Below the pieces are notes generated by a model. That model made no database searches, had not been told where the DNA came from, and was given only the letters and a program-made list of their open reading frames with translations. Below, piece by piece: positions 8,583-18,012 of a stretch of DNA of 64,000 nt (positions are counted from its first letter, which is position 1; the number at the start of each line of letters is the position of its first letter). The position numbers and the translations under genes were made by a program. Source of the DNA: Phycisphaeraceae bacterium (GTDB taxonomy: Bacteria > Planctomycetota > Phycisphaerae > Phycisphaerales > UBA1924); assembly GCA_020639155.1 (NCBI GenBank), contig JACKHF010000002.1, positions 806,001 through 870,000 of the forward strand. Direction: 5' to 3'.

Positions 8583-9685
8583 TCTTCATCGAGCAGTTGA
8601 CGCGAACGAGCGACGCGATCCTGCCACGGCAGACTCGGGTTTATGACCGCATCGCACAAGCCAAGCCGAAACGCACGACGCTTCAATGGCAGGTGGAATG
8701 TGTACAACTCCATTGCTCTTGACACAACGTCGGCATCATCAATCGCTGCTCGCACTGCTTCGTTACACGCGTTGACGAAATGCGATAGCTGCCTGGATTG
8801 ATCCCGTGCATCAAGATTGAACATTGGCTCAGCGTGTGCAGCATGGATCGCCGGCTCGCACGGAATAATCTCGTGATGGCATGACTGATTCACCTCGTAC
8901 AACACATTCGACATTATACCGAGCAATACCTCGCGCGCGAAGTACTCCCGCATGGTCACACGATGATCGTGCAATGCAACTGCTTCCGGCGCGTACCAAA
9001 TCGCCCGATCGTGACCAAAGAGTCGATACGCAAACTCAATGTCCTCAAAGTACACAGGCCTGATACACTCATCAAAGCGGGCATTCTGTGATGCAATGCA
9101 TGAAGCTTTGACCGAGAGATTCAGCGTCCACGCAGAACGCCAATCGAGTAACGCACCATCGTGTGTCGGTATCTGACCGAAGATGCACGGCGTGTGTTGC
9201 ACGAACGCGTCGAACCATGTCGGTTGCTCAGGCTGCAACCAGGGCGAATATCCCAGCACCATGGGATGCTGCCCATCGTGCGCACGAACGTGTGCCATCA
9301 CACACCGCGGTTCTGGAACCACGTCATCGTTCAGAAACAACAACAACTGACCGCGTGCGCATGACATCGCAATATTGCGTGCGGCACCGGCTCCAACGTG
9401 TACCGTCCTGTGAAGCTGCACATCGAGAGAGACCGGCACATCCGGTGGCGTTCCGTCACCATCAATAACGACTATGACCTCGATCTCAACATTGTCATCA
9501 AGCACCTGATCTGAGAGCGCATCAAGCAGATTTGCCAGCTTCGCAGACCGACCTCTCGAGGGAATAAGAATGGACACACATGTGCGCACGGAATCCAGTC
9601 CTTCAGATTCTGTCGTGAAAAGGCGGGTTCGGTCGATCGAATACTGTTGAATCGGCTGGATTTCCAGAGGACCATCAATGCTCAT
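8495..9685 (-). CDS. Family 2 glycosyltransferase
   Basis: A GT-A fold protein of about 396 residues. The core begins VSILIPSRGRS, followed by VIVVIDGDG and LLLFLNDDVVPEP; the last holds the acidic metal/nucleotide-sugar site. FDECIRPVYFEDIEFAYRL then gives the typical ED motif. It presumably adds a sugar to a cell-surface glycan; the sugar is unknown. The ATG at 9685 has a GGGAAG 5 nt upstream, but it overlaps the start of the divergent gene at 9678 by 8 bp. A GTG about 90 nt downstream, at the beginning of the conserved core, is an alternative start. The 3' end overlaps pgl. Confidence 0.85.
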   Translation of the reverse strand: MSIDGPLEIQPIQQYSIDRTRLFTTESEGLDSVRTCVSILIPSRGRSAKLANLLDALSDQVLDDNVEIEVIVVIDGDGTPPDVPVSLDVQLHRTVHVGAGAARNIAMSCARGQLLLFLNDDVVPEPRCVMAHVRAHDGQHPMVLGYSPWLQPEQPTWFDAFVQHTPCIFGQIPTHDGALLDWRSAWTLNLSVKASCIASQNARFDECIRPVYFEDIEFAYRLFGHDRAIWYAPEAVALHDHRVTMREYFAREVLLGIMSNVLYEVNQSCHHEIIPCEPAIHAAHAEPMFNLDARDQSRQLSHFVNACNEAVRAAIDDADVVSRAMELYTFHLPLKRRAFRLGLCDAVINPSLPWQDRVARSRQLLDEDQVFSLLPEASSAGHAAGSRYQRNSPATG

Positions 9686-11243
9686 TGCACTTCCCGGACA
9701 TCTTCGCGTCAGCGGTGTTACAACATGGGCAATGCGCGCCGTACAGGGTCTGCGAGACCGGGGGCACCAGGCTGGGCTGATCATCCACCGAACACCAGAC
9801 GAAACTGTCCCTGCATTTCTTGCGCCTCTGGTCGTCGCCGAGGTGATCTCTGATACACCCCTCGATCAGTGCAACGGATCATTCGAGCACATGATCCCGA
9901 CGTATCGGGATGCGATCGAAACCATGCATGCGACCACCGGACTACCGGTCGTTATCTCACCGAATCTGCACGGCGACTGCTACGGCATTATTGCTGCGCT
10001 GACACAATCCATGCCCGATCGCATTCGCGTCGTGTCTTGGCTCCACAGTGATAATCGGTACGACATCGCAGTCGCAACGTACTATGAACCAGTCCTCCAC
10101 GATGTCGTCGTAGTCAGCAGCGAACTTCACGCACAGGCCCGCAAGCAGTTTGCTTGCACTTCGACACACCTGTCGCACATTCCGTACAGCGTTGATGTTG
10201 CATCATCATTTCCTGTTCGGTCTGCTCTTCGCAATCGACCGTTGCGTCTCGTGTACTCGGGCAGGTTGAATGAAGAGCAGAAACGTGTCAGTGCATTACC
10301 CGTCATGTGCCGGACCCTTGTCGAGCAGAACATCAACTTTGAGCTCCGTGTCATTGGAGATGGCGAATCACGCGACAAACTTATCGATGCAAGCAGAGAC
10401 ATTCCTCAGGTACAGTTGCTCGGCTCGGTCAGCCCGCACCACGTGGTTGAGCATCTGCAATGGGCCGATGCGTGGGTGCTACCGTCACGGTATGAAGGGC
10501 AAAGCGTTGCGATGCTCGAAGCAATGGGCCAGGGTTGCATCCCCGTCATCACCCGTGTCGAATCCGGCGCCGCCGACGCTGTTGCACACGGAGAAAGAGG
10601 ATTGATTGCAGATGTTCCAACATCCGCTGGTCACCAAGACGTGGGCTTCGCGCTTGCACAGCAAATCAGGGATCTTGTGACTGGTGACATGAACAGAATG
10701 GCACGCAACGCGTGGGAATACGCCAAGCACCACCACAATCATGACATTCACGTTCAGCGATTGTGCAGCATTATTGAGCGAGCACAACAATCTCAACCAA
10801 AGCAGTGGCTATCACATCGGCCCGTGACATTCAAGTCAGCAACAGGAAACACCGCATCTGCGACCGAAGGAGCAAAGCTGCGTCTTGCTGCGATCCTGAA
10901 GCAATGCATAAAAGCACGAGTTGCAATCTACGGCGCGGGACAACACACCATCGATCTTGCCCAACATCTTTCCTCATCGGACGCGGAGTGCGTTGTGTGT
11001 GTGTTCGATGACGACACGAAAAAGCACGGCTCATCTCTATGGGGATGGCGTGTCCTTGGCATCGAACAGATTGCACACCTTGGCATCACGGATGTGATCA
11101 TCAGCAGCAGAATGCACGAATCGGCGCTTCGAGAGAGGTGCATCGCATGCTTGCCCGATACGATCAGCATACACACGCTCTACTCAGACACATCGACGCT
11201 GGCAGAGCCAAAGCCGGATATACGAATCACTGCGATGCAGTAG
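9678..11243 (+). CDS. GT4-type glycosyltransferase fused to a C-terminal Rossmann-like domain
   Basis: The 521-residue protein opens with a GT-B N-terminal motif (ALPGHLRVSGVTTWAMRAVQ). The GT1/GT4 C-terminal signature lies at about residues 270-305: WVLPSRYEGQSVAMLEAMGQ then GCIPV, with the EX7E-type glutamates that bind the nucleotide sugar. After about residue 400 a separate ~110-residue domain begins ARVAIYGAGQHTIDLAQHL, a Rossmann-type nucleotide or acyl-CoA binding fold like those in PglD N-termini or SAM methyltransferase tails. GAGGA about 6 nt before the ATG supports the start. It lies among other glycosyltransferases, suggesting LPS or exopolysaccharide assembly. Confidence 0.85.
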   Translation: MLIALPGHLRVSGVTTWAMRAVQGLRDRGHQAGLIIHRTPDETVPAFLAPLVVAEVISDTPLDQCNGSFEHMIPTYRDAIETMHATTGLPVVISPNLHGDCYGIIAALTQSMPDRIRVVSWLHSDNRYDIAVATYYEPVLHDVVVVSSELHAQARKQFACTSTHLSHIPYSVDVASSFPVRSALRNRPLRLVYSGRLNEEQKRVSALPVMCRTLVEQNINFELRVIGDGESRDKLIDASRDIPQVQLLGSVSPHHVVEHLQWADAWVLPSRYEGQSVAMLEAMGQGCIPVITRVESGAADAVAHGERGLIADVPTSAGHQDVGFALAQQIRDLVTGDMNRMARNAWEYAKHHHNHDIHVQRLCSIIERAQQSQPKQWLSHRPVTFKSATGNTASATEGAKLRLAAILKQCIKARVAIYGAGQHTIDLAQHLSSSDAECVVCVFDDDTKKHGSSLWGWRVLGIEQIAHLGITDVIISSRMHESALRERCIACLPDTISIHTLYSDTSTLAEPKPDIRITAMQ

Positions 11244-11250
11244 CGCTCGC

Positions 11251-13620
11251 TCAACTTGCCCGCAGCAGCGCTGACCTTGATGCGATTTTTCTAGCTTGGA
11301 TCATCTGATGGATCTTCGCGATGATCCACTTCGCCAGACCTGTTGTGGTAAAACACTCCGGCATTGCAGCTTCTGCAGCATACGTTCGTTCGTCACGTGC
11401 TGTCTCATCCGACAAATACAACTCGAGCAGTTGCTCAAGTCGTTGCGGAGTTGCGAAGCAAAGATCACTCAGATGCTCAAGATAATCTGTTCGTTGTGAC
11501 TCTATCTCGTCATGTTCCGAGTAGATGCCGTTATCCAGTTGCTTCTGCGTCCACGTCAGCACACCGTCGCGGAACTCTGACGCATCACACAGCTCCAGAT
11601 CCATCAGCTTTGACACGAACTTCTGCGCTTCGGGCATATGCTCAATGTGCAACGTATATTCGATATTCGTGGCAGAAAACGTTGATTTCTGATGACACAA
11701 CCCTTGTTCGAAAGCTTGAGCAGCGACTCTGTTGCCAAGAAGCCCGAACGCATCACGAGCAACACGGCACAACGGCAAGCCACCGGACAGTATGCACTCC
11801 ATCACGCGCTGATGCACCGTTTCAAAGAGTGACGCGTGAATATGAACACCCGCCTGCTGGTATGCCAGACGAAGCTGTTCGCCGTGCAACACCGCACCCC
11901 GAGCATACTTCGCAAACTGCGGATGATCTTCCCAGCCATTCCCAAACAGCCCAAGAGACCAGTTGCGCCGATCGCATATGTCGGCAAGCCATTCTACAAC
12001 CTGATGGCGAAACACCCGCTCCGCGAACGGCATGAATATCGAGGCGTTCAATCGATGCTTAATATCGTCAGGCACCGATGTGAGTGTTCGTGCTGCTTCG
12101 TTTACAGCTGCATACACCGACTTTGAGGGGGCCGCACAGAGTCCACGTTCAATCGAATCAAGCACCTCTCCAATCTGCGTTAGCGACGTCGAGGGGATCG
12201 ATCCGATCGCACCTAGCAGTCTTGTCCGCATGCACTCGACTGTTTCGCTGTGATTGGTCACCCACGCAACATCGCAGACACGTTCACTTTGTGACACACT
12301 TCGAAAGAACTTTCGATTCGACGATACCATCGGATGGTACTGCAGTTGACCGGGATCGTAGCCGTATCTGTCAGCATAACTTTTATCGACCATGCCAACC
12401 AGGCAGTCATTCGACGAGAGTGCGCGCGCCGAGTCCGGATCGTGCAGGTGGTCCATCGAATCCTGCACCCAGCAGATGTATGGCAGATGCTGTGGGAAAT
12501 GCCGCCCCAGAAACGAGCGCGTGTAGTTCACCGCAATGACCGCATCGGGCTGAAAGTCTGCGCAAGCATTGGTGTACGCAAAGTCGTGGAACACAGACGA
12601 TGTGTCTTCCTCGATGCACACTTTGCATTCACATCCGCACAACTCAAGCTCGGATGCGAGATCCGTTACAGCATGCTGAACATACGTTGTAAATCTGGAT
12701 GTTGGAAGCAGAATACGGAACCGGTTGCCGACATCTTCTGAAATCATCTTCGACGCAGGCTGTGAGAACGAAACGATAACATCTTCCTTGTACGCCCGAG
12801 CATCGCGCTCGGCTTCACGCAACAGCGACACAAAGTCGATCGCCTTATCCTGAAGTACCGGGCTCACAACAACAGCTTGCGGAAATGCATAATCACGCCG
12901 GGCGCGGATATGTGACAGCAGCTCATCTTGAGCATGTTCACCAACATACCACAACACAGATTTCGATTTCAACTTTTCGGACAGATCACCACACGCAAGA
13001 CCGCTTATCAGCTCATGCTTGTTCTGCTGTACAACAATGATGCGTTGAACAAAGCCTGGAACATCCGGAGGCGATTCCGACTCAAGAAGTGCCGCAAAGC
13101 CCCAAGGCGGGTCGATGCCATGCATAATCACTGGACCGAATGCGTTTTTTTCAATGCTGCGTCTCAACTCGGACACGTTGGATCGACATACCGTCTGCAG
13201 ATCCTGAAAATGAGCCAATCGATGTTTCGTGGTATTCCGGCGAACAATGTTGCCATCAACTGTCCGGTACCACACGATGTCTGACATGCCTTCAAGCCAC
13301 GACTCAATATCAGACTCGCTGACATCAAGATCTGTCCTAGCAGCTGCAAGATTCTGTTTGATACATTGCAGCCGCTCATCAGCAGAAATCACATCGCACT
13401 GCAACTGCTCAATTTCTCTCTGAATCGAATCGCTATCCGCCTTTGACAAACCGGACGAGATCAATCTTTTACATTCCAGCGATGCGAGTGTGCGTAATCC
13501 AAGTCCGACAAGTGAAAGCACATAGTGTATAGCGGCGTGTGCGCTTGTCGGATTGGCTCGCGCATTCTGCATCGTCTGGTACAATCGAGACCACGCATCT
13601 GGCCTTGTCTGCTCATCCAC
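11251..13620 (-). CDS. Large CgeB-like glycosyltransferase with N-terminal coiled coil
   Basis: About 789 residues. The first ~130 residues are helical with a coiled-coil stretch. The middle contains YICWVQDSMDHLHDP, typical of the DUF3880/CgeB group. The C-terminal half has FGNGWEDHPQFAKYARG, YQQAGVHIHASLFETVHQR and MECILSGGLPLC, the glycosyltransferase group 1 (Glyco_trans_1_2) signature. A GTG at 13620 has AGGAG 6 nt upstream and lies 10 nt after the stop of the preceding glycosyltransferase gene, so it is preferred; an ATG at 13647 would overlap that gene. It is the last gene of the minus-strand run hldE-GT2-this gene. The acceptor is unknown. Confidence 0.78.
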   Translation of the reverse strand: MDEQTRPDAWSRLYQTMQNARANPTSAHAAIHYVLSLVGLGLRTLASLECKRLISSGLSKADSDSIQREIEQLQCDVISADERLQCIKQNLAAARTDLDVSESDIESWLEGMSDIVWYRTVDGNIVRRNTTKHRLAHFQDLQTVCRSNVSELRRSIEKNAFGPVIMHGIDPPWGFAALLESESPPDVPGFVQRIIVVQQNKHELISGLACGDLSEKLKSKSVLWYVGEHAQDELLSHIRARRDYAFPQAVVVSPVLQDKAIDFVSLLREAERDARAYKEDVIVSFSQPASKMISEDVGNRFRILLPTSRFTTYVQHAVTDLASELELCGCECKVCIEEDTSSVFHDFAYTNACADFQPDAVIAVNYTRSFLGRHFPQHLPYICWVQDSMDHLHDPDSARALSSNDCLVGMVDKSYADRYGYDPGQLQYHPMVSSNRKFFRSVSQSERVCDVAWVTNHSETVECMRTRLLGAIGSIPSTSLTQIGEVLDSIERGLCAAPSKSVYAAVNEAARTLTSVPDDIKHRLNASIFMPFAERVFRHQVVEWLADICDRRNWSLGLFGNGWEDHPQFAKYARGAVLHGEQLRLAYQQAGVHIHASLFETVHQRVMECILSGGLPLCRVARDAFGLLGNRVAAQAFEQGLCHQKSTFSATNIEYTLHIEHMPEAQKFVSKLMDLELCDASEFRDGVLTWTQKQLDNGIYSEHDEIESQRTDYLEHLSDLCFATPQRLEQLLELYLSDETARDERTYAAEAAMPECFTTTGLAKWIIAKIHQMIQARKIASRSALLRAS

Positions 13621-13630
13621 GCGAGACTCC

Positions 13631-14719
13631 TCACACGACAGATCCATCCAGTGCAACAGCGGATTCGAAGCACGGCCATGGCTTTATGCTGCTCCCATGC
13701 GATGCTTCATAGGCATCCTGGAGCGGGCCAGGTGACAGCGTGCCTATCACCGAAGTTGCTGAGGACTTCGAAGTTATCTGATAACCATGTGCACGCAGCA
13801 GTTCGCAGACTTCTTCATAGCCTTTTCCCGGAGTGACAACACGAACATCTATGATGTTGTTGTCAGACAGCAATGGAAGAAGGTGCTGCCGAACCGCTTC
13901 AACGCCGATCAATCGGTCCCATTGAATCGGTGTCATTTCACGCGACGGTTGATGAGAGAGTGTTTCTTCAATCTCATCACATGCAAGTTGAAATGCACTG
14001 CTGACATTTTCCTTTGTCGCAATCAACTCATATCGACGCAGCATCTGCTTCATTGCGCTATCGCGACACGAATGCGGCGCGTACCTCTGAATCACCCACG
14101 CGTTGTTTCGAACCAACCTGTGCAGGATACGGTCAAAGGCCCGACCTGTCTGAACCTTGCGATGAAGAAATCTCAGGCTATGTGTGTGAATAACCTTATA
14201 TCCCTGCTGAATCAGTCTAGCACAAAGATCATATTCCTCGACATAGTAATCGAACGCTGCGTCGTATCCACCAACCTCAAGAAAGAGATCTCTGCGCACG
14301 ACACAGCCACACCCAATGACAACTTCTGGTAATCCACCAGCCTCACGGCTGCCATCCGGCAGGAAGATCTCACCTCCCACTGCAGCAACGTCACTCGGTA
14401 TCGCGTCAAGCACATGGGCCAAATCACACTGTTGCAGTTGCGAATCGTCATCGAGCATGACAACCCAGTCCGCATCGAGCGCCGAGACTCCAATGTTTCT
14501 CGCTGATGCACCTGCATTCCTCTCAAGTCGTATCTGCTGAATAGCAATGCCGTTCCGGGTCGTGCAGGCAAGTTCCACAGGATCGTGGGATGCGTTATCC
14601 ACAACAACTATGCAAGGACAGTCCCCAAGCACACTTCTGTCAAGCGATTCGAAGGACGAGATAGTGCGAAGCAACTCGTCCGGACGATCTTTTGTTGGAA
14701 TGACAAAGCCAATCTTCAT
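13631..14719 (-). CDS. Family 2 glycosyltransferase
   Basis: A 362-residue GT-A protein. It begins at once with the fold (KIGFVIPTKDRPDELLRTI), then VVDNAS and DADWVVMLDDDSQL, where the DDD triad binds the metal and nucleotide diphosphate. VEEYDLCARLIQQGY follows as the acceptor-site block. No TM segment is evident. It starts 15 bp after hldE on the same strand and is closely followed by a second glycosyltransferase, so the three genes probably form one operon for building a heptose-containing glycan. The C-terminal ~110 residues are not recognisable. Confidence 0.87.
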   Translation of the reverse strand: MKIGFVIPTKDRPDELLRTISSFESLDRSVLGDCPCIVVVDNASHDPVELACTTRNGIAIQQIRLERNAGASARNIGVSALDADWVVMLDDDSQLQQCDLAHVLDAIPSDVAAVGGEIFLPDGSREAGGLPEVVIGCGCVVRRDLFLEVGGYDAAFDYYVEEYDLCARLIQQGYKVIHTHSLRFLHRKVQTGRAFDRILHRLVRNNAWVIQRYAPHSCRDSAMKQMLRRYELIATKENVSSAFQLACDEIEETLSHQPSREMTPIQWDRLIGVEAVRQHLLPLLSDNNIIDVRVVTPGKGYEEVCELLRAHGYQITSKSSATSVIGTLSPGPLQDAYEASHGSSIKPWPCFESAVALDGSVV

Positions 14720-14734
14720 TGCAGTTCTTTGTGT

Positions 14735-16360
14735 TTACCCTGCGAGCAACGCGTTGCCCATCGGTTTCGGCTCTACAGACAAGTCATGTCCATCGTGCAT
14801 CCATTGGCGGATGACACGCAGAATGTCCCCACGCGTGACAGCGATATTTCCAAGCATTGATGCTTCTGCTGCTGCCGCAGCAGATCCGACGAGCATGGAT
14901 TCGATCAGCGACGTTTTTCCAACAAGCGATGCTGTAACAGCTGCAAGCAGCGCATCACCGCATCCAAGCGTGTCCTTGACATGCCCAGCAAGGGACGGAA
15001 TGTGGACACTCGACACACGATGTGCCCACGCTTGCGAATCCGTCTCCTCTGCCTGATTACGTGTAAACACAATCACACCATCTTCTCCGAGTGTAACTGC
15101 AATCGCAAATGCATCGATCATGCTCATCAGCTTCCACACAACGGCGGGGAGCGAAGAATCAAAGTCACGCATTGCCTGTCGCAACTCACGCTCGGTTGGA
15201 CAGAGCAGCGTTGGAGATCTGACTGATGTCAGTAGTGAGGCGCGCTTCCCCGAGATGTCACCACAAAGAATCGTTTTCTTCTCTTGCACTCGCGATGTCA
15301 TTGTCTGCAGCATTTGTGGCGTGAACATGCCTAACCCGTAGTCGGTAATAATGGCTGCATCAGCGTTTGCAGACAGTGAATCAAACATGTCTGCAACCAA
15401 CTTCCGTTCGTACGTATCAAGTGTGATCTCAGTTGCATCATCAATCTTCGCGACTTTGTGATGACCCACAATGTACCTATGCTTGTGCGCAAGTGCCATT
15501 CCTGATCGAACAGGTATGACTTCAATGCCGTTCTTTGCAAGACGATGAATCACCCGATCCGCGTCAATCGTCGTTGGCAACACCGTCAACAGCGTTGTCT
15601 TCAACCCCAAACTCGCAAGATGCTGTGCAACGATGGCAGCACCGCCGTCAAAGCTCGTGCTCTCAATACTTCGAAGCGAGAGCATTGGTGCTTCCATCGC
15701 AACATCCGGCCAGTCGCATCGAGTGTACGTGTCGAGTATGGTCTCACCACACACAAGCACGCGCTTTCCTCGCATCGAGTCGAGCAGGTTCGTTACTGAT
15801 TGCAACGAGATGTTGTTCTCCGTCGCTATTCTGGCTATCTGCGCTCTCTTTGGATTGATCAGTTCAAGCCTGCCAACTTCTTCTACCAACGATGTGGATG
15901 AAAACACCACATCGCCAGATGAAAAGACAACGCGGCCTCCCGCGTTCTCAACTGCGCTTCGCTCCGCGCAAAACCGCGGATCGTCGTTTGTCTCGTACTC
16001 TGCCCCCTTGACATATAGCTCTGGCTGGACACGTTCAAGCAGTTCTGTTGCGGTGGGCTGTTTGTTGATAACCACCCAATCAACAAAGCCGAGCGCAGCG
16101 AGGTTTTCTGCACGTAGATCTTCTGTGAAGAGCGGCCTGCCCACCCCCTTGTTCACGTGCATATCCGCTGTCAATGTGACGAGGAGTCGATCACCGAGGC
16201 TGGCAGCATGACGTAGATGGCGTATGTGTCCAGGATGCACAATATCAAAGCATCCGTGACAATGCACAAGTGTCTCGCCATGTGCACGAACAGTGTCGCG
16301 AACAATGAGAAACTCATCCAGCGAAAGGACTTTGTTTGGATGTCCAGTTGCATCTGCCAT
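14735..16360 (-). CDS. hldE: Bifunctional heptose-phosphate adenylyltransferase/kinase with reversed domain order
   Basis: The 541-residue protein joins the two activities of HldE, but in the opposite order to E. coli. The nucleotidyltransferase domain comes first (HGCFDIVHPGHIRHL at about 35-49, then PELYVKGAEYETNDD). The PfkB/ribokinase-type kinase comes second (RVLVCGETILDTY near 195, the substrate-binding SFDGGAAIVAQHLASLG, and the catalytic DTLGCGDALLAAV near 490 with its GxGD-like aspartate). Together they would phosphorylate D-glycero-D-manno-heptose-7-phosphate and then activate the 1-phosphate with ADP for LPS. The start at 16360 is chosen from where homology should begin; the frame extends to 16429. 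Regulation is not visible. Confidence 0.85.
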   Translation of the reverse strand: MADATGHPNKVLSLDEFLIVRDTVRAHGETLVHCHGCFDIVHPGHIRHLRHAASLGDRLLVTLTADMHVNKGVGRPLFTEDLRAENLAALGFVDWVVINKQPTATELLERVQPELYVKGAEYETNDDPRFCAERSAVENAGGRVVFSSGDVVFSSTSLVEEVGRLELINPKRAQIARIATENNISLQSVTNLLDSMRGKRVLVCGETILDTYTRCDWPDVAMEAPMLSLRSIESTSFDGGAAIVAQHLASLGLKTTLLTVLPTTIDADRVIHRLAKNGIEVIPVRSGMALAHKHRYIVGHHKVAKIDDATEITLDTYERKLVADMFDSLSANADAAIITDYGLGMFTPQMLQTMTSRVQEKKTILCGDISGKRASLLTSVRSPTLLCPTERELRQAMRDFDSSLPAVVWKLMSMIDAFAIAVTLGEDGVIVFTRNQAEETDSQAWAHRVSSVHIPSLAGHVKDTLGCGDALLAAVTASLVGKTSLIESMLVGSAAAAAEASMLGNIAVTRGDILRVIRQWMHDGHDLSVEPKPMGNALLAG

Positions 16361-16602
16361 GCTTTCGGACGTATCGACGAGATGGATCCGGAACCGAAAA
16401 TCTCTTCTCGGGCATTGCACAGGACCCATTCACACGATCAATCACATCAATATGTCGGCAGAATCTGCGCGAGTTGTCGCTCTGCCAAAGCATCAAACAA
16501 AGATGCTCAGCAACTTCAGAATTCCAGACTTGGGAGAAAACCCCCTGCTTCAGATGAACTTACAGCGCAATCACGCCGATGGTTTGGGCCCGGAGGTGTG
16601 AC

Positions 16603-16944
16603 ATGTACAGTGATGGGCCGCAGGATTCCCAACCTATCTACAGCATCTATCAGGATGATCCCGAAATGGCAGATATTCTGGATCTGTTCATCCAGGAACT
16701 TCCCGAACGTATTGCGAAGCTGGAGGGATTCCTTCATTCCCACGATGAACGAAGCCTTCGTTATCTCGCACACCAACTCAAGGGATCGGGTGCTGGATAT
16801 GGATTCGGTGAAATCTCTGAAGCTGCGGCAAATGTTGAGGGATTTTTAGTCGAAAATGGCAATGAAGCGTTCGATGCGCAGTTGGTTGAGTTGCAGAAGC
16901 GCATGGACACGTTGCTGTCAATCTGCCGTCGGGTTATTCGCTGA
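16603..16944 (+). CDS. Histidine phosphotransfer (Hpt) domain protein
   Basis: A 113-residue single-domain protein whose centre reads LRYLAHQLKGSGAGYGF. This is the Hpt signature, with the phospho-accepting His at residue 57. It would relay phosphate between a hybrid histidine kinase and a receiver domain. GGAGG at 16592-16596, six nt before the ATG at 16603, settles the start. The next gene, 97 bp downstream on the same strand, encodes a receiver-GGDEF protein that is a plausible phosphate acceptor. No histidine kinase is adjacent; the only hybrid kinase in the window is 40 kb away. Confidence 0.88.
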   Translation: MYSDGPQDSQPIYSIYQDDPEMADILDLFIQELPERIAKLEGFLHSHDERSLRYLAHQLKGSGAGYGFGEISEAAANVEGFLVENGNEAFDAQLVELQKRMDTLLSICRRVIR

Positions 16945-17041
16945 AACTGATCGGTAGAACACCAATACGTTGTTTTCATACCAAAGTAATGCGGTTGGAA
17001 TCGGACTCACCACTGAACGTAAAGGCCGGGACTCACATCTG

Positions 17042-17998
17042 ATGGGCAGTTCTTCACAACAACCGCACGATTCCCTGCCGAACGTGCTCATTGTTGACGA
17101 CTCACCGGACGTCCATCGTCTGCTGCGTGCACGCCTGCGTGATCTTAATGTCAACTTTATCAACGCGCACAACGGCTCTGAGGCCATGGAGATGGCAAAG
17201 GAGTTGAATCCCGCGATCATTCTGCTCGACCTTGACATGCCGGACATCGACGGGTTCGAAGTACTCAGAAAGTTGAAAGACGACGGCAGCACGGTCAACA
17301 TCCCAGTGATTGTAATCTCCGGCTTGCACGCAACTGAGGACAAAGTGACCGCGTTCGATCTTGGTGTGATTGACTATATCACAAAGCCGTTTGAACTCTC
17401 CGAACTGCGGGCACGAGTTCGTTCTGCTCTACGAATTCAGATGCTGCTGAACATGCTGTCCGAGCGTGCCCATGTTGACGGTCTGACAGGGCTGTGGAAT
17501 CGCAGCCACTTCGACAGCCGTTGGGAAGAAGAAGTCGCAGCATCGCTTCGTCACAGCCGACCATTGTCACTTGCGATCATAGATATCGATCACTTCAAGT
17601 CGATCAATGACATCTTCGGACACCCGGTTGGCGATGTCACGCTCCAAACAGTTGCCAAAGTTGTGCAGTCGTGCTCGCGCGAAACAGATATTGCGTGCCG
17701 ATATGGCGGTGAAGAGTTCGTCATCATCATGCCGGAAACACCACCAGACGCAGCCGTCAAGCTCTGCGATCGAATCCGGAACACACTCGAAAGCCTGACA
17801 TGGCCACAGATGCCAGAACGCGTCGTCACTGCGTCTGTCGGTGTTGCCGGATGCAAGAGCACGCCGAAGCTCGACGCACTGGAATGGATCGCACTTGCCG
17901 ACCAGTGCCTGTACCGATCGAAAGAGGGCGGGCGAAACAAGACAACGTTTGCGCAAGTTGATGAAGCTTCTGCGCCACGGCTTGCAGACGCCGGCTGA
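17042..17998 (+). CDS. Response regulator with GGDEF diguanylate cyclase domain
   Basis: The 318-residue protein has an N-terminal receiver domain (VLIVDDSPD, phospho-acceptor Asp63 in LLDLDMPDIDG, and the switch Lys in DYITKPF). A GGDEF domain follows, with GGEEF at 222-226, an active variant. RETD at 213-216, five residues before it, matches the RxxD inhibitory site. It probably makes cyclic di-GMP when phosphorylated and is feedback-inhibited. This is the PleD/WspR-like arrangement. The ATG at 17042 begins just before the receiver; an upstream TTG in frame is less likely. The Hpt gene lies immediately before it. It converges on the PagL-like gene with a 14-bp gap. Confidence 0.93.
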   Translation: MGSSSQQPHDSLPNVLIVDDSPDVHRLLRARLRDLNVNFINAHNGSEAMEMAKELNPAIILLDLDMPDIDGFEVLRKLKDDGSTVNIPVIVISGLHATEDKVTAFDLGVIDYITKPFELSELRARVRSALRIQMLLNMLSERAHVDGLTGLWNRSHFDSRWEEEVAASLRHSRPLSLAIIDIDHFKSINDIFGHPVGDVTLQTVAKVVQSCSRETDIACRYGGEEFVIIMPETPPDAAVKLCDRIRNTLESLTWPQMPERVVTASVGVAGCKSTPKLDALEWIALADQCLYRSKEGGRNKTTFAQVDEASAPRLADAG

Positions 17999-18012
17999 TA
18001 CACACAGTCATA

